Source: Kribbella antibiotica
Lineage (GTDB): Bacteria; Actinomycetota; Actinomycetes; Propionibacteriales; Kribbellaceae
DNA length: 38,614 nt
Direction: 5' to 3'
Assembly (NCBI RefSeq): GCF_004349055.1
Contig: NZ_SMKX01000074.1
Span: forward strand, 1 to 38,614
A model generated the notes under the pieces. The model made no database searches. It saw nothing but the letters and a program-made list of their open reading frames with translations, and had not been told where the DNA came from. Position numbers and translations under genes: made by a program. Position 1 is the stretch's first letter, and every line of letters starts with the position of its first letter. Shown in pieces: positions 16,135 to 24,584 of this stretch.

Positions 16135-16160
16135 GCACCCGCGCCGCCTGGCGCGGGTGC
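16135..16160 (-). terminator. Terminator of the pst operon
   Basis: GCACCCGCGCC (16135–16145) and GGCGCGGGTGC (16150–16160) form a perfect 11-bp stem closed by a four-base loop, 14 bases beyond the pstB stop. No U tract follows. Confidence 0.85.
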
Positions 16161-16174
16161 CTGTTGCTGACGAC

Positions 16175-16951
16175 TCAGCCGAAGCGGCCGGTGATGTAGT
16201 CCTCGGTGGCCTTCTCGCTGGGGTTGGAGAAGATCTGCTTGGTCGGGGCGATCTCGATCAGGCGCCCCGGCTTGCCGGTCGCGGCCAGGTTGAAGAAGGC
16301 GGTCTGGTCGGAGACGCGGGCCGCCTGCTGCATGTTGTGCGTGACGATGACGACGGTGAACTTGTCCTTCAGCTTCTCGATCAGGTCCTCGATCGCCAGG
16401 GTGGAGATCGGGTCCAGGGCCGAGCAGGGCTCGTCCATCAGGATCACCTCGGGCTCGACCGCGATCGCGCGGGCGATGCACAGGCGCTGCTGCTGACCAC
16501 CGGACAGACCGGCACCCGGCTTGTCGAGACGGTCCTTGACCTCGTTCCACAGGTTGGCGCCCTTGAGCGACGCCTCGACCACCTCGGTGAGCTTCTTCTT
16601 GTCCTTGACCCCGTTCAGCTTCAGGCCGGACGCGACGTTGTCGAAGATCGACATCGTCGGGAACGGGTTCGGCCGCTGGAACACCATGCCGACAACCCGC
16701 CGTACGGCGACCGGGTCGACCCCGGTGGCGTACAGGTCCTGCTGATCCAGCAGCACCTTGCCCTCGACGCGGGCCCCCGGAATCACCTCGTGCATCCGGT
16801 TCAGGGTGCGCAGGTAGGTGGACTTGCCGCAGCCGGACGGACCGATGAACGCTGTGACCGAGCGGGGCTCGATCGTCATCGACACGTCCTCGACGGCCTT
16901 GAAATCGCCGTAGTAGACGTTGAGGCCGCTGACCTCGATGCGCTTTGCCAT
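16175..16951 (-). CDS. pstB: Phosphate ABC transporter ATP-binding protein PstB
   Basis: A 258-aa ATPase that powers high-affinity phosphate import through PstCA. Walker A is GPSGCGKST (about residues 33–41), the ABC signature is LSGGQQQR, and Walker B is VILMDEP followed by CSALDPISTLAIEDLI. RTLNRMHEVIPGARVEG and TEDYITGRFG at the end are specific to PstB. It is the last gene of the operon, 21 bases after pstA, and is followed by a strong hairpin. No phoU follows it here. Confidence 0.98.
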   Translation of the reverse strand: MAKRIEVSGLNVYYGDFKAVEDVSMTIEPRSVTAFIGPSGCGKSTYLRTLNRMHEVIPGARVEGKVLLDQQDLYATGVDPVAVRRVVGMVFQRPNPFPTMSIFDNVASGLKLNGVKDKKKLTEVVEASLKGANLWNEVKDRLDKPGAGLSGGQQQRLCIARAIAVEPEVILMDEPCSALDPISTLAIEDLIEKLKDKFTVVIVTHNMQQAARVSDQTAFFNLAATGKPGRLIEIAPTKQIFSNPSEKATEDYITGRFG

Positions 16952-16972
16952 ATCGACTCAGAACCTCTCTGA

Positions 16973-17893
16973 TTACTTCGACTTGATGGTGCTGAACCGG
17001 GCGACCAGCCGGGCCAGCAGGTTGAGGACAAGAACCAGCAGGATCAGCGTCAGGGCCGCGGCCCAGACCCGGTCCGCAGCCGGCTGCAGAGCGAGCTCGG
17101 TGCGGTCCTGGTTGATCATCGTCGGCAGTGCGCCCATGAATCCGTTGAACGGATTCGTGTTGATGTTCTTGGAGTAGCCGACCAGGATCAGCAGCGGCGC
17201 GGTCTCACCCATCACGCGGGCCAGACCGAGCATCACACCGGTGATGATGCCGCCGAACGCGGTCGGCACCACCACCTTCAGGATCGTCTTCCACTTCGGT
17301 ACACCCAGCGCGTACGACGCCTCCCGGAGCTCGTCCGGGACCAGCTTCAGCATCTCCTCGGTGGACCGCAGGACGACCGGGAGCATCAGCAGCACCAGCG
17401 ACAGCGAGACCGCGAAGCCGACCCGGTTGAAACCGAAGACTGTGATCCAGACTGCGTAGATGAACAGCGCGGCGACGATCGACGGCACCCCGGTCAGGAT
17501 GTCGACCATGAAGCTGACCGCGCGGGCCGCCTTGGTGCCCTTGCCGTACTCGACCAGGTAGACCGCGCCCATGATCGCGATCGGTACGGCGATCACCGCG
17601 GTGATCAGCGCCATGATCAACGTGCCCATGATCGCGTGGTACGCGCCGCCACCTTCACGCCGTACGGTGACGCCGCGCTGCGACTGCGACCACCAGTCGG
17701 CGCTCAGCAGCAGGTGATAACCCTTGCTGACAACGGTCCACAGGATCCACACCAGCGGGATCAGCGCGACCACGAAGGCCAGCACGATGAGCACCGTGGC
17801 CAGCGTGTTCTTGAAGGCACGGGACCCGGACCGGCCGGTCAGGTCCAAAGCTTTCCCGTCGTACGCCGGCTTGTTCTCGACGATGGTCGTCAT
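16973..17893 (-). CDS. pstA: Phosphate ABC transporter permease PstA
   Basis: A 306-aa inner-membrane permease with about six helices. The segment EELREASYALGVPKWKTILKVVVPTAFGGI is the EAA loop that docks PstB. The N-terminal 35 residues are cytoplasmic and charged. The start ATG overlaps the pstC stop (ATGA), so the two permease subunits are made in step. Confidence 0.97.
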   Translation of the reverse strand: MTTIVENKPAYDGKALDLTGRSGSRAFKNTLATVLIVLAFVVALIPLVWILWTVVSKGYHLLLSADWWSQSQRGVTVRREGGGAYHAIMGTLIMALITAVIAVPIAIMGAVYLVEYGKGTKAARAVSFMVDILTGVPSIVAALFIYAVWITVFGFNRVGFAVSLSLVLLMLPVVLRSTEEMLKLVPDELREASYALGVPKWKTILKVVVPTAFGGIITGVMLGLARVMGETAPLLILVGYSKNINTNPFNGFMGALPTMINQDRTELALQPAADRVWAAALTLILLVLVLNLLARLVARFSTIKSK

Positions 17894-19065
17894 ACGGACG
17901 CTCCTTCGGTGGCGCGGCGGTTACGTCGCGGCCGCTTCGCACCTGGAGCGCTGCGGGCGACGATGATGCGGGCCGCGGAGTTGACCAGGAACGTCACCAC
18001 GAACAGCACCAGGCCGGCCGCGATGAAGGCACCGGTCTTCTCGGGGCTGTCGAACTCGGCGGCGTTGTTGGCGATCTTCGAGGCGAAGGTCTCACCACCG
18101 GAGAAGATCGACGGGTTCCAGGGGTCGTTGCCGTTCGGGACGGTCAGGATGATCATCACCGCGACGGTCTCACCGAGGGCCCGGCCGAGGCCGAGCATCG
18201 CAGCGCTGGTGACGCCGGAGCGCCCGTACGGCAGGACCGCCATCCGGATCATTTCCCACTTGGTCGACCCGAGCGCCAATGCGCCCTCGCGATGCGCGAC
18301 CGGGGTCTGCGCGAAGATCTCCCGGCTGATCGCCGTGACGACGGGCAGGATCATGATCGCCAGCACCACCGAGATCGTGAAGATCACGCCGACGTTGTCG
18401 CCGATCGGCTTCTCGAACAGCGGGATCCAGCCGAGCGCCGACGACAGGCCGTTGATCACCGGCAGCACGATCGGCGCGAAGAACAGCAGCCCCCACAGGC
18501 CGTACACGATCGAGGGCACCGCGGCGAGCAGGTCGACCGCGTGCGCGACCGGCGTCGCGATCCGGCGGGGCGCGTAGTACGTGACGAACAACGCGACCCC
18601 GATCGCGATCGGCACGGCGATGATCATCGCGATGATCGAACTGATCACCGTGGTGTAGAACAGCCCCGCGATGCCGAACCGGGGGTCGGAGCCGCCCGGC
18701 TCCCAGACCCGCGAGAACAGGAAGTTGGCCTTGTTGTCGGCCAGCGCCGGGATTGCCAGCGCCAGCAGGAAGATACCGACGAACGCCACGATCGCGACCA
18801 CCAGGCCGCCGGAACCGCGGGCCAGGCCGGAGAACAGCCGGTCGCCGAGATGACCGACCGGGCCGAGCTCGAGCTTCGGTCCGGTCTGTTCGCGGGTCGT
18901 GCTGTCGGTGGGCCGCTCGTCGCCGGCGCGCAGCTCGGCGAGGGCGTCGAAGTGTGGGGTCGGGCCGCTGGTCTCGTCGACCAGGTCCTCGATCCGTGGT
19001 TCTGCTCCGGCGGCTGCCGGATCCGCCGGCCGGTCGGGCGGGGCCGTGCCGTCTGGACTACTCAT
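17890..19065 (-). CDS. pstC: Phosphate ABC transporter permease PstC
   Basis: A 391-aa permease that pairs with PstA. The first 85 residues are an acidic, Pro-rich cytoplasmic extension longer than in many PstC proteins. Then follow about six helices with the EAA-type loop REGALALGSTKWEMIRMAVLPYG. ATG 19065 is used. The gene lies 127 bases after pstS, across a hairpin. Confidence 0.97.
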   Translation of the reverse strand: MSSPDGTAPPDRPADPAAAGAEPRIEDLVDETSGPTPHFDALAELRAGDERPTDSTTREQTGPKLELGPVGHLGDRLFSGLARGSGGLVVAIVAFVGIFLLALAIPALADNKANFLFSRVWEPGGSDPRFGIAGLFYTTVISSIIAMIIAVPIAIGVALFVTYYAPRRIATPVAHAVDLLAAVPSIVYGLWGLLFFAPIVLPVINGLSSALGWIPLFEKPIGDNVGVIFTISVVLAIMILPVVTAISREIFAQTPVAHREGALALGSTKWEMIRMAVLPYGRSGVTSAAMLGLGRALGETVAVMIILTVPNGNDPWNPSIFSGGETFASKIANNAAEFDSPEKTGAFIAAGLVLFVVTFLVNSAARIIVARSAPGAKRPRRNRRATEGASV

Positions 19066-19122
19066 CGATGGTGCTCCAAGCGCCTTGGTCGTGGGGCTTC
19101 TGGTGGTGGTCCGACGAGGCGA

Positions 19123-19157
19123 AGCCCCGGCTGTCCTGAATCGGACCGGCCGGGGCT
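19123..19157 (-). promoter_or_regulatory. Hairpin between pstS and pstC
   Basis: AGCCCCGGC (19123–19131) and GCCGGGGCT (19149–19157) form a perfect 9-bp stem with a 17-base loop in the pstS–pstC gap. Partial termination or 3'-end protection here would give more pstS than pstCAB message, as is usual for a binding protein. No U tract is present. Confidence 0.7.
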
Positions 19158-19192
19158 CGCATCACTGCTGTCTCAACGTCTGATCGGCTGGG

Positions 19193-20329
19193 TCAGCTGA
19201 TCGTCTGGATGGCCGCGTCGACCTTGGTGCGGATCTCCTCCGGCAGCGGCGCGTAGTTCAGGTCGGTCAGCGCGCCCTGGCCGTCCTTGCCGGCGAAGTA
19301 GGTCAGGAAGCTCTTGACCAGCGCGGTCTTCTCGGCCGGCAGGCCCTTGCTGCACGCGATTTCGTAGGTGACCAGGATGATCGGGTAGGCCCCGGCCTCC
19401 TTGGTCGCGTAGTCCAGCTTCAGCGCCAGGTCGGACCCGGTGCCGGCCGGCTTCGCGGCGGCGAGCGCCTTACCGGCGGACTCGGCGGTCAGCTCGACCG
19501 GGGTGCCCGAACCGTTCTCGATCTGCGCGACGCCGAGCTTGTTGTCGACGGCGTACGACCACTCGACGTACGTGATCGAGTTCTTGGTGCTCTTGACGCC
19601 CTCGGCGACACCCGCGGACTTCTCCTTGCCCGCACCGGTACCGGTCCACTTCTTGGCCGGCTCACCCTTCCAGGCGCCACCACCGGCAGCCTTCAGGTAC
19701 TTGGTGAAGTTCTCCGTGGTGCCGGACTCGTCCGAGCGGAAGAACACCGAGATCGGGGCCGACGGCAACGTGACGCCCGGGTTCAGCTTGGCGATCGCGG
19801 CGTCGTTCCAGGTCTTGACATCGCCCTGGAAGATCTTCGCGGCGGTCGCACCGTCGAGAACCAGCTTCTGCAGGCCGTCGACGTTGTAGGCGATCGCGAC
19901 CGGGCCGATGACCATCGGCAGGTTCAGCGCCGGGTTGGTCGCGCAGCGCTTCGCGGCCTGCGCGGCCTCGGGCTCGCCGCCGTCCTTGGACTCGGTCTTC
20001 AGCGCCGAGTCGGAACCGGCGAAGTCGACCTGGCTCGCGATGAACTGCTTGATACCCGCACCGGAACCGGTCGGGTTGTAGTTCACCGTGACGTCGGCGC
20101 ACTTCCCGTTGTACTTGCTGATGACCTCTTCGATCGCGTTCTTCTGCGCCGAGGAGCCTTCGGCGTTGAGCGTGCCCTGCGGGCAGTCGGCACCGGTCGA
20201 GGACGAACCCGTGGTGGGGTTCGACGAGGAGCCGGACGGCTCCGGGTCACTGCCACAGGCGCTCAGAGCGAGCACACCGAGGGATGCCACGGCGACAGAG
20301 CCGACGCGGAGCAGACGATTCACGAACAC
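19193..20329 (-). CDS. pstS: Phosphate-binding lipoprotein PstS
   Basis: A 378-aa lipoprotein that captures phosphate outside the membrane for PstCAB. The signal peptide ends in the lipobox ALSAC, followed by a Ser/Pro/Gly-rich linker. Phosphate-binding loops are GSGAGIKQFI, VDFAGSDSALK and FRSDESGTTENFTKYL. The C-terminal lobe is of normal length. GTG 20329 is used because AAGGG lies ten bases upstream; GTG 20323 is an alternative. It heads the pstSCAB operon, and a PHO box lies about 80 bases upstream. Confidence 0.97.
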   Translation of the reverse strand: MFVNRLLRVGSVAVASLGVLALSACGSDPEPSGSSSNPTTGSSSTGADCPQGTLNAEGSSAQKNAIEEVISKYNGKCADVTVNYNPTGSGAGIKQFIASQVDFAGSDSALKTESKDGGEPEAAQAAKRCATNPALNLPMVIGPVAIAYNVDGLQKLVLDGATAAKIFQGDVKTWNDAAIAKLNPGVTLPSAPISVFFRSDESGTTENFTKYLKAAGGGAWKGEPAKKWTGTGAGKEKSAGVAEGVKSTKNSITYVEWSYAVDNKLGVAQIENGSGTPVELTAESAGKALAAAKPAGTGSDLALKLDYATKEAGAYPIILVTYEIACSKGLPAEKTALVKSFLTYFAGKDGQGALTDLNYAPLPEEIRTKVDAAIQTIS

Positions 20330-20409
20330 GAGAGTGTTGCCCTTCTGCGGGAATCAAGACTTCTGAACTTCCACAGACGGTAGGGAGACGAGATGACTGG
20401 GCGGCCCGT

Positions 20410-20431
20410 CGTCGGTAAACGACCGGTGAAC
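20410..20431 (-). promoter_or_regulatory. PHO box of pstS (PhoP-binding direct repeats)
   Basis: On the reverse strand two 11-base units lie end to end, GTTCACCGGTC (20421–20431) and GTTTACCGACG (20410–20420). They match the actinobacterial PHO-box pattern GTTCACC-N4. A third, weaker unit, GTTTACGGTGC, lies upstream at 20439–20449. The position about 80 bases before the pstS start fits activation by PhoP under phosphate starvation. Confidence 0.85.
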
Positions 20432-20494
20432 GGTTCCAGCACCGTAAACGACGCCCGGCGTGCCGCCAGGCAGCCAGTAGATGAACTGAGTTAG

Positions 20495-20526
20495 CGCCCG
20501 TCACTCTCCGTAGACAGAAACGGGCG
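20495..20526. terminator. Hairpin between array gene P1 and pstS
   Basis: CGCCCGT (20495–20501) and ACGGGCG (20520–20526) form a 7-bp stem with an 18-base loop, 23 bases beyond the stop of the last array gene. It probably ends the array transcript before the pst promoter. The stem is modest and lacks a U tract on the reverse strand. Confidence 0.5.
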
Positions 20527-20548
20527 TTTGCTCACGTTCCGGTAACGC

Positions 20549-21829
20549 TCAGCGCACTGTGAACGCGTAGTCGAGTGAAGTCCCCGCGAGCACCGGCAAA
20601 CCGTTCACCTTCACCGGCGGAGTCACCACGCGGTACCAGGTCTGGGCCTGGCGGGTGGCGCGGAACTGGAGCGTGAGCCTGCCCTTGGTGAGCGGCAGTT
20701 CGCGAACGTACTTCCACGTCTTCCCCACCCGGCGCTGTAGCGCGGCCTTCATGTTGACCCCTGGCTCGACGTAGACCTTCAGCGTGACCATCCGGCCGGC
20801 CTCCGTGTCGTAAGGCTGGATGCCCGACCACTGGGCCTTCGCGGTCGACTTCGACGTCCGGGCCGTGGTCGAGGCAGCCGGAGTCAGTTTGATCGCCGAC
20901 TGGGTGCTCTGCTTCGCCGACGGCACCCAGATCCGGTACTGACGTTCGCCCAGCGAGGCTATGTCGGTGTGGAACGGCCTGTTGAGGTTGCCGTTGTACC
21001 GGCCGTAGGTCTTCCACGGTGAGGCGCTGTTCGGCCGGGCCTGCAATTGCACCGGCATCGGCATGTTGGCCAGGTTCGACGTGAGCGTGGTCTTGATACC
21101 GAGCTGCAGGCTGTAGATCCCCATCGCGGGTACGGCGGCCGCGGCCGACAGCGTGCCCACCAAGACCTGGCGCTCGAGCCTTGGGCCGTCCCCGTTCGAC
21201 AAGTACGACTCCCGCCACTCGTTCCCGGCGTACAGGCTGATCGTGGCCGGCCGCGGTCGCGGCGGCACCGTGAACGACGTCGCGCTGGCCGGGATCGGCA
21301 GGCGCTCGACGGGCGAGCCCGGTACGGCGATCTGGGCGCCCAGGTACTCGTCCGACGCAGGCCGGTCCAGCGGGTCGCCAGGGTTCGTGTCCACGACCGC
21401 AGGCTGCGTCCAGCGCACCAGCTTCACCGACCCGTCGGCCAGCAGATCAGCGTCCTCGATGATCGGATACACCGGAATCCGGCTGTCGAACTCCGAGCTC
21501 GTGGCCGATGGGCCCTGCCCGCCCTCGGCAGTTCGCACGAACACACGGATCAGAACGCGATCCTCGTTCGCGAATTTCGACCTGTCGATCAGCAGTTCGT
21601 TGTCGTCACCCGCTTCCGTTCGACCGTTGGTCCGCGCGAGGCCGATCCCCGGATAGTTGGTCGCGACGTCGTTCGCTTCGCCGTTGTCCTTCCAGGTGAC
21701 GCGAATCTTGTCACCGACCCAGGCGACCTGTACGTCGGTAGGCGCGTCTGGGGCAGCTGCCCAGGCCGGGGTGGCGAGCCCTGCGGTGAGCAGAGCCGCG
21801 ATGGTTGCGGTGGCGAGAAGCTTGCGCAT
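20549..21829 (-). CDS. Array paralog P1: secreted FnIII/Ig-like protein, 426 aa
   Basis: A secreted all-beta protein. The signal peptide covers residues 1–25 (cleavage after AWAA). It is followed by a FnIII-like domain to about 120 (APTDVQVAW, VTWKDNGEAND), a second FnIII-like domain to about 230 (NPGDPLDRP, AGNEWRES), and two Ig-like domains to the C-terminus (LQARPNSASPWKTYGRY; ALQRRVGKTWKYVREL; VKVNGLPVLAGTSLDYAFTVR). No membrane anchor or LPXTG motif is seen. It belongs to the diverged P1–P3 group. ATG 21829 follows the P2 stop after one base, so it is the last gene of the coupled P3-mini-P2-P1 run. Function unknown; binding of polymers or surfaces is a guess from the folds. Confidence 0.85.
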   Translation of the reverse strand: MRKLLATATIAALLTAGLATPAWAAAPDAPTDVQVAWVGDKIRVTWKDNGEANDVATNYPGIGLARTNGRTEAGDDNELLIDRSKFANEDRVLIRVFVRTAEGGQGPSATSSEFDSRIPVYPIIEDADLLADGSVKLVRWTQPAVVDTNPGDPLDRPASDEYLGAQIAVPGSPVERLPIPASATSFTVPPRPRPATISLYAGNEWRESYLSNGDGPRLERQVLVGTLSAAAAVPAMGIYSLQLGIKTTLTSNLANMPMPVQLQARPNSASPWKTYGRYNGNLNRPFHTDIASLGERQYRIWVPSAKQSTQSAIKLTPAASTTARTSKSTAKAQWSGIQPYDTEAGRMVTLKVYVEPGVNMKAALQRRVGKTWKYVRELPLTKGRLTLQFRATRQAQTWYRVVTPPVKVNGLPVLAGTSLDYAFTVR

Positions 21830-21830
21830 G

Positions 21831-23099
21831 TCAGACGACCTTCAGGGTGAAGGGATCGCTGGTGGTGAACTCGACCGGCAGACCATTGACCTTCACGGCC
21901 GGGGTGGCGATGCGGTACTTCTGGGTCGTGCCGCGGCCGGCAGCGCGGATCGCCACGTCGGCCTTGCCCTTGTTGTCGAGCTGTACGGCGCGCACGTAGC
22001 GCCACTGCTTGCCGTCCCACTTCTGCAGCGCGGCCTTGAGCGGTAGCGCGGGCGCAACGATGATCTTGTGATGCACGGTCAGGCCGACCCGCGCCGTGTC
22101 CGGTGCATGTCCGGTGCCGATCTCGGCGTACTTCCGCACGAACTGCGCAGCGGTCGAGACCGGCGGTGTGACCAGGATGACGTCGTCGCGGTAGAGCCAA
22201 CCCGCGGGAACCCAGAGCCGGTACTCCTGAGCGCCCGCCGCGCCTGCGGAGGTGAAGAAGAGCTTGCCGTCGATCTGGCCGCCGTTCCGGCTGACCTTCT
22301 TCCAGGGGCTGGAGCTGTTCGGACGAGCCTGGACCTCGACCTCGAAGACCTCGTTGCGGATGATCTCGGGGAAGGTGGCCAGCAGCTTGCTGTCCCAGTA
22401 GGTGAACGAAAAACGGGCCGGCGGGGAGAGCTTCGAGGTCGCGCTCATGGTTCCGACGCGCACAGTCTGGTACTCGCCGGCCGGTGGCTGTCCCCACTCG
22501 TTACCCGTGGAGAGCTTGATCGTCAGCGGACCCCGACGTACCGGGACATCGGCCGTCGTCACACCCCGCACCACATACTCCGTTTGCTGGCCTGCGGCAG
22601 GACCAGTCACGGTCGCCTTCACCCAGGTGCCGGTCGGATGGTCGAGCGGGTCGTTCGGGGTCTCGTCCACGAAGGTGTCCCGCTGCCACCACACCCGCAC
22701 CGAGGTGGTGGACAGCGACTGGGCATTGTTGATGACCAGCTTGGGCACAGGATGGGTGTCGAAGAGCGGGCTGCGGGCCGGCTCGCTCGTCACGTTGTCT
22801 GCTCCCACCGACCGAACCGAGATGCCAACCTTGCTCAAGGTCGGGAAGGCGCCGGGGCTGAGGAAGACCTCGTTGGGCGCGCCGGCCGCGGGCTCCGCCG
22901 CGAGGGGCCCGACGTCCGGATAGACAGCCCTGACCTGGTTGGCCTCGCCGTTGTCTTTCCAGGTCACGCGGACCTTGCCGTCGTCGGTCCAGGACACCTG
23001 TACGTCGGTCGGCGCTTCCGGGGCGGCTGCCCAGGCCGGGGTGGACAACGTGGTGACGAGCAGGGCCGCGGCGGCGCCGACGGCGGTGATCTTGCGCAT
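21831..23099 (-). CDS. Array paralog P2: secreted FnIII/Ig-like protein, 422 aa
   Basis: Same layout as P1: signal peptide to about residue 25 (STPAWAA), FnIII-like domain 1 (VQVSWTDDGKVRVTWKDNGE), domain 2 with TPNDPLDHP and STGNEWGQPP, then two Ig-like domains (VEVQARPNSSSPWKKV; AALQKWDGKQWRYVRAVQLD; VKVNGLPVEFTTSDPFTLKVV). It is closest to P3: both carry an Ala-Leu-Gln-Lys-Trp-Asp-Gly-Lys strand and YRIATPAVK near the end. ATG 23099 lies 11 bases after the stop of the mini reading frame. No own promoter is seen; it depends on the P3 promoter or on coupling. Confidence 0.85.
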   Translation of the reverse strand: MRKITAVGAAAALLVTTLSTPAWAAAPEAPTDVQVSWTDDGKVRVTWKDNGEANQVRAVYPDVGPLAAEPAAGAPNEVFLSPGAFPTLSKVGISVRSVGADNVTSEPARSPLFDTHPVPKLVINNAQSLSTTSVRVWWQRDTFVDETPNDPLDHPTGTWVKATVTGPAAGQQTEYVVRGVTTADVPVRRGPLTIKLSTGNEWGQPPAGEYQTVRVGTMSATSKLSPPARFSFTYWDSKLLATFPEIIRNEVFEVEVQARPNSSSPWKKVSRNGGQIDGKLFFTSAGAAGAQEYRLWVPAGWLYRDDVILVTPPVSTAAQFVRKYAEIGTGHAPDTARVGLTVHHKIIVAPALPLKAALQKWDGKQWRYVRAVQLDNKGKADVAIRAAGRGTTQKYRIATPAVKVNGLPVEFTTSDPFTLKVV

Positions 23100-23110
23100 G
23101 TGCTGGATTC

Positions 23111-23227
23111 CTAGCGGACGGTGAGAGTGAAGGAGGAGTTGGTGCTGGCCTCGATGGGGAGGCCGTTGAGCATCAGCTTGGGGGTGAGAACGCGGACGGG
23201 TGCCGTGAGACCGCTGAGTTTGCGCAT
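23111..23227 (-). pseudogene. Collapsed eleventh paralog: 38-codon in-frame deletion relic
   Basis: Between P3 and P2 an uninterrupted frame starts at ATG 23227, one base after the P3 stop, and ends with TAG 11 bases before the P2 start. It reads MRKLSGLTAPVRVLTPKLM and then LNGLPIEASTNSSFTLTVR. The start matches the family signal-peptide start (MRKL), and the last 20 residues match the family C-terminal strand, as in P5 (VNGLALSATTSSTFTLTVR). About 380 codons between them are missing. The C-terminus resembles P4/P5 rather than P2/P3, so this is not a copy of its neighbours. It may be a relic or may serve as a translational bridge. A secreted product is unlikely because the hydrophobic core is gone. 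Confidence 0.8.
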
Positions 23228-23228
23228 C

Positions 23229-24488
23229 TCAGAGGACCTTCAGGGCGAAGGGGAGGCTTGTAGTGGCGTCAACCGGCAGACCCTTGTACTTCACTGCGGG
23301 GGTGGCGATCCGGTACTTCCCCACTCCTCGGAGCGGGGCGCGCATCGGGATGCTGGCATTTCCCTTGGTATCCAGCTGGACCGCGCGCAGGTAGACCCAC
23401 TTCTTGCCGTCCCACTTCTGCAGGGCCGCCTTCATAGGCAGTTCCGGTCCCACGTGGACGAGCAGGGTTACCGTGGTGCTCGCCGGAGCCCTCGTCGGGA
23501 AGAACTCCGAGCGGTCGATGAGTGCGTTGCGGCGCACGAATTTTCCTGTTGTCGAGGCGGCTGGGGTCAGCAGGTAGGTATTTTCGTTCCTGAAGGCCGA
23601 GGTCTCGTGAACCCACAGCCGGTACTCCTGACCACCGGCGGCACCCAGCGTGGCCGGAAGGATCGCGCCGCCTGTTTGGGCGCTGGTTCCGGTGAGGAAC
23701 TTCCAAGGGGATGCAGCATTCGGGCGGGTCTGAATGGCGACCGCGACCGCTTCGCCGGCGTTGGGGCTGGACATGTGCACCCTGCCGGTGATGGTGAACA
23801 TCTGCCAGCTCGCTCGCGCGGGGAGCGAGGCGGACACGCGCATCGTTCCGACCTGCACAGTCCCGTAGATCTGGCTGGTTCCCCACTCGTTGCCGGTCGA
23901 CAGTTTGATCGTCACTGCGCCCGGCTGGACCGGCACGACAATATGCTCCGCGCCGGCTGGAAGGGAGATCTCCGTCTGCTGGCCGGCCGCCGGCCCGGCA
24001 ACGGTGGCCTTCAGCCACTCGCCGCCAGGCTGATCGAGCAGATCGGCCGGGTTCTTGTCCGTGATCGCCTCCCGCTGCAGCAACATCCGCACTGAACTGC
24101 CAGACGATGACGAGGCGCTGACGAGCGAAGGCCGGGCCACTCTGCGGGTATCGAACACCGAGCTGTAGGCGGGCGTGCTCTTCTCCCTGTCCACGACAGT
24201 CCTGAGCGAGACCCGCATCTCGGCCTGGTCCGGAAAGATCCTGGGATCGAGCAGAAGCTCGTTGGGGTCAGCTGCGGTCGGCTCGGCCGCGATGTACTGA
24301 GAAGCCGAGGAAGACAGGACGACCAGGTTTGCCTGGCCTGTGTCCTTCCAGGCGACACGGACCTTGCCGTCGTCGGTCCAAGAGACCTGTACGTCGGTTG
24401 GTGCCTCCGGGGCGGCCGCCCAGGCCGACGTGGCCAGACCGGACGTCAGCAGTACGGCGGCAGCGGTGATGGCTGCGAGTTTGCGCAT
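23229..24488 (-). CDS. Array paralog P3: secreted FnIII/Ig-like protein, 419 aa
   Basis: Signal peptide 1–26 (MRKLAAITAAAVLL, ending ATSAWAA), two FnIII-like domains (VQVSWTDDGKVRVAWKDTGQ; NPADLLDQP; STGNEWGTSQ) and two Ig-like domains (VAIQTRPNAASPWKFL; AALQKWDGKKWVYLRAVQLD; VKYKGLPVDATTSLPFALKVL). In the family motif it has NPADLLD where most have PxDPLD. ATG 24488 is chosen as the MRK start; upstream in-frame sequence is the leader. It is the first gene of a run with its own promoter region, palindromes and structured leader at 24489–24602. Confidence 0.86.
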   Translation of the reverse strand: MRKLAAITAAAVLLTSGLATSAWAAAPEAPTDVQVSWTDDGKVRVAWKDTGQANLVVLSSSASQYIAAEPTAADPNELLLDPRIFPDQAEMRVSLRTVVDREKSTPAYSSVFDTRRVARPSLVSASSSSGSSVRMLLQREAITDKNPADLLDQPGGEWLKATVAGPAAGQQTEISLPAGAEHIVVPVQPGAVTIKLSTGNEWGTSQIYGTVQVGTMRVSASLPARASWQMFTITGRVHMSSPNAGEAVAVAIQTRPNAASPWKFLTGTSAQTGGAILPATLGAAGGQEYRLWVHETSAFRNENTYLLTPAASTTGKFVRRNALIDRSEFFPTRAPASTTVTLLVHVGPELPMKAALQKWDGKKWVYLRAVQLDTKGNASIPMRAPLRGVGKYRIATPAVKYKGLPVDATTSLPFALKVL

Positions 24489-24493
24489 GGGAG

Positions 24494-24532
24494 CCCCAGG
24501 TGAGAACGCCTGGTGGTCACCCCTGCCGCCAG
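24494..24532 (-). ncRNA. Structured leader of P3 (CAGGGGTGA hairpin)
   Basis: Reverse strand, 5' to 3': arm CTGGCGG, loop CAGGGGTGA, arm CCACCAG (6 of 7 pairs), then GCGTTCTCA and CCTGGGG just before the start. The arm CCAGG can pair either back with CTGG or forward with CCTGG, which overlaps the probable Shine-Dalgarno region. The same elements recur before P6, P8 and P10. Confidence 0.6.
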
Positions 24533-24565
24533 TGCGTGATTGCAAAATAGCGCACGCACTGGCGG
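24526..24565. promoter_or_regulatory. Perfect 13-bp inverted repeat before P3
   Basis: CCGCCAGTGCGTG (24526–24538) and CACGCACTGGCGG (24553–24565) are perfectly complementary around a 14-base AT-rich centre that reads TATTTT on the reverse strand, a possible -10 box. The same repeat, base for base in both arms, precedes P6. Confidence 0.8.
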
Positions 24566-24584
24566 GTCGTGCAAGTTGAATCGG

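Noticed and set aside
22068..24095. Long plus-strand frames (324–348 codons) opposite P2 and P3
   Set aside because: They mirror the paralogs, have low-complexity Arg/Gly/Val composition, and similar shadows occur opposite every array member.
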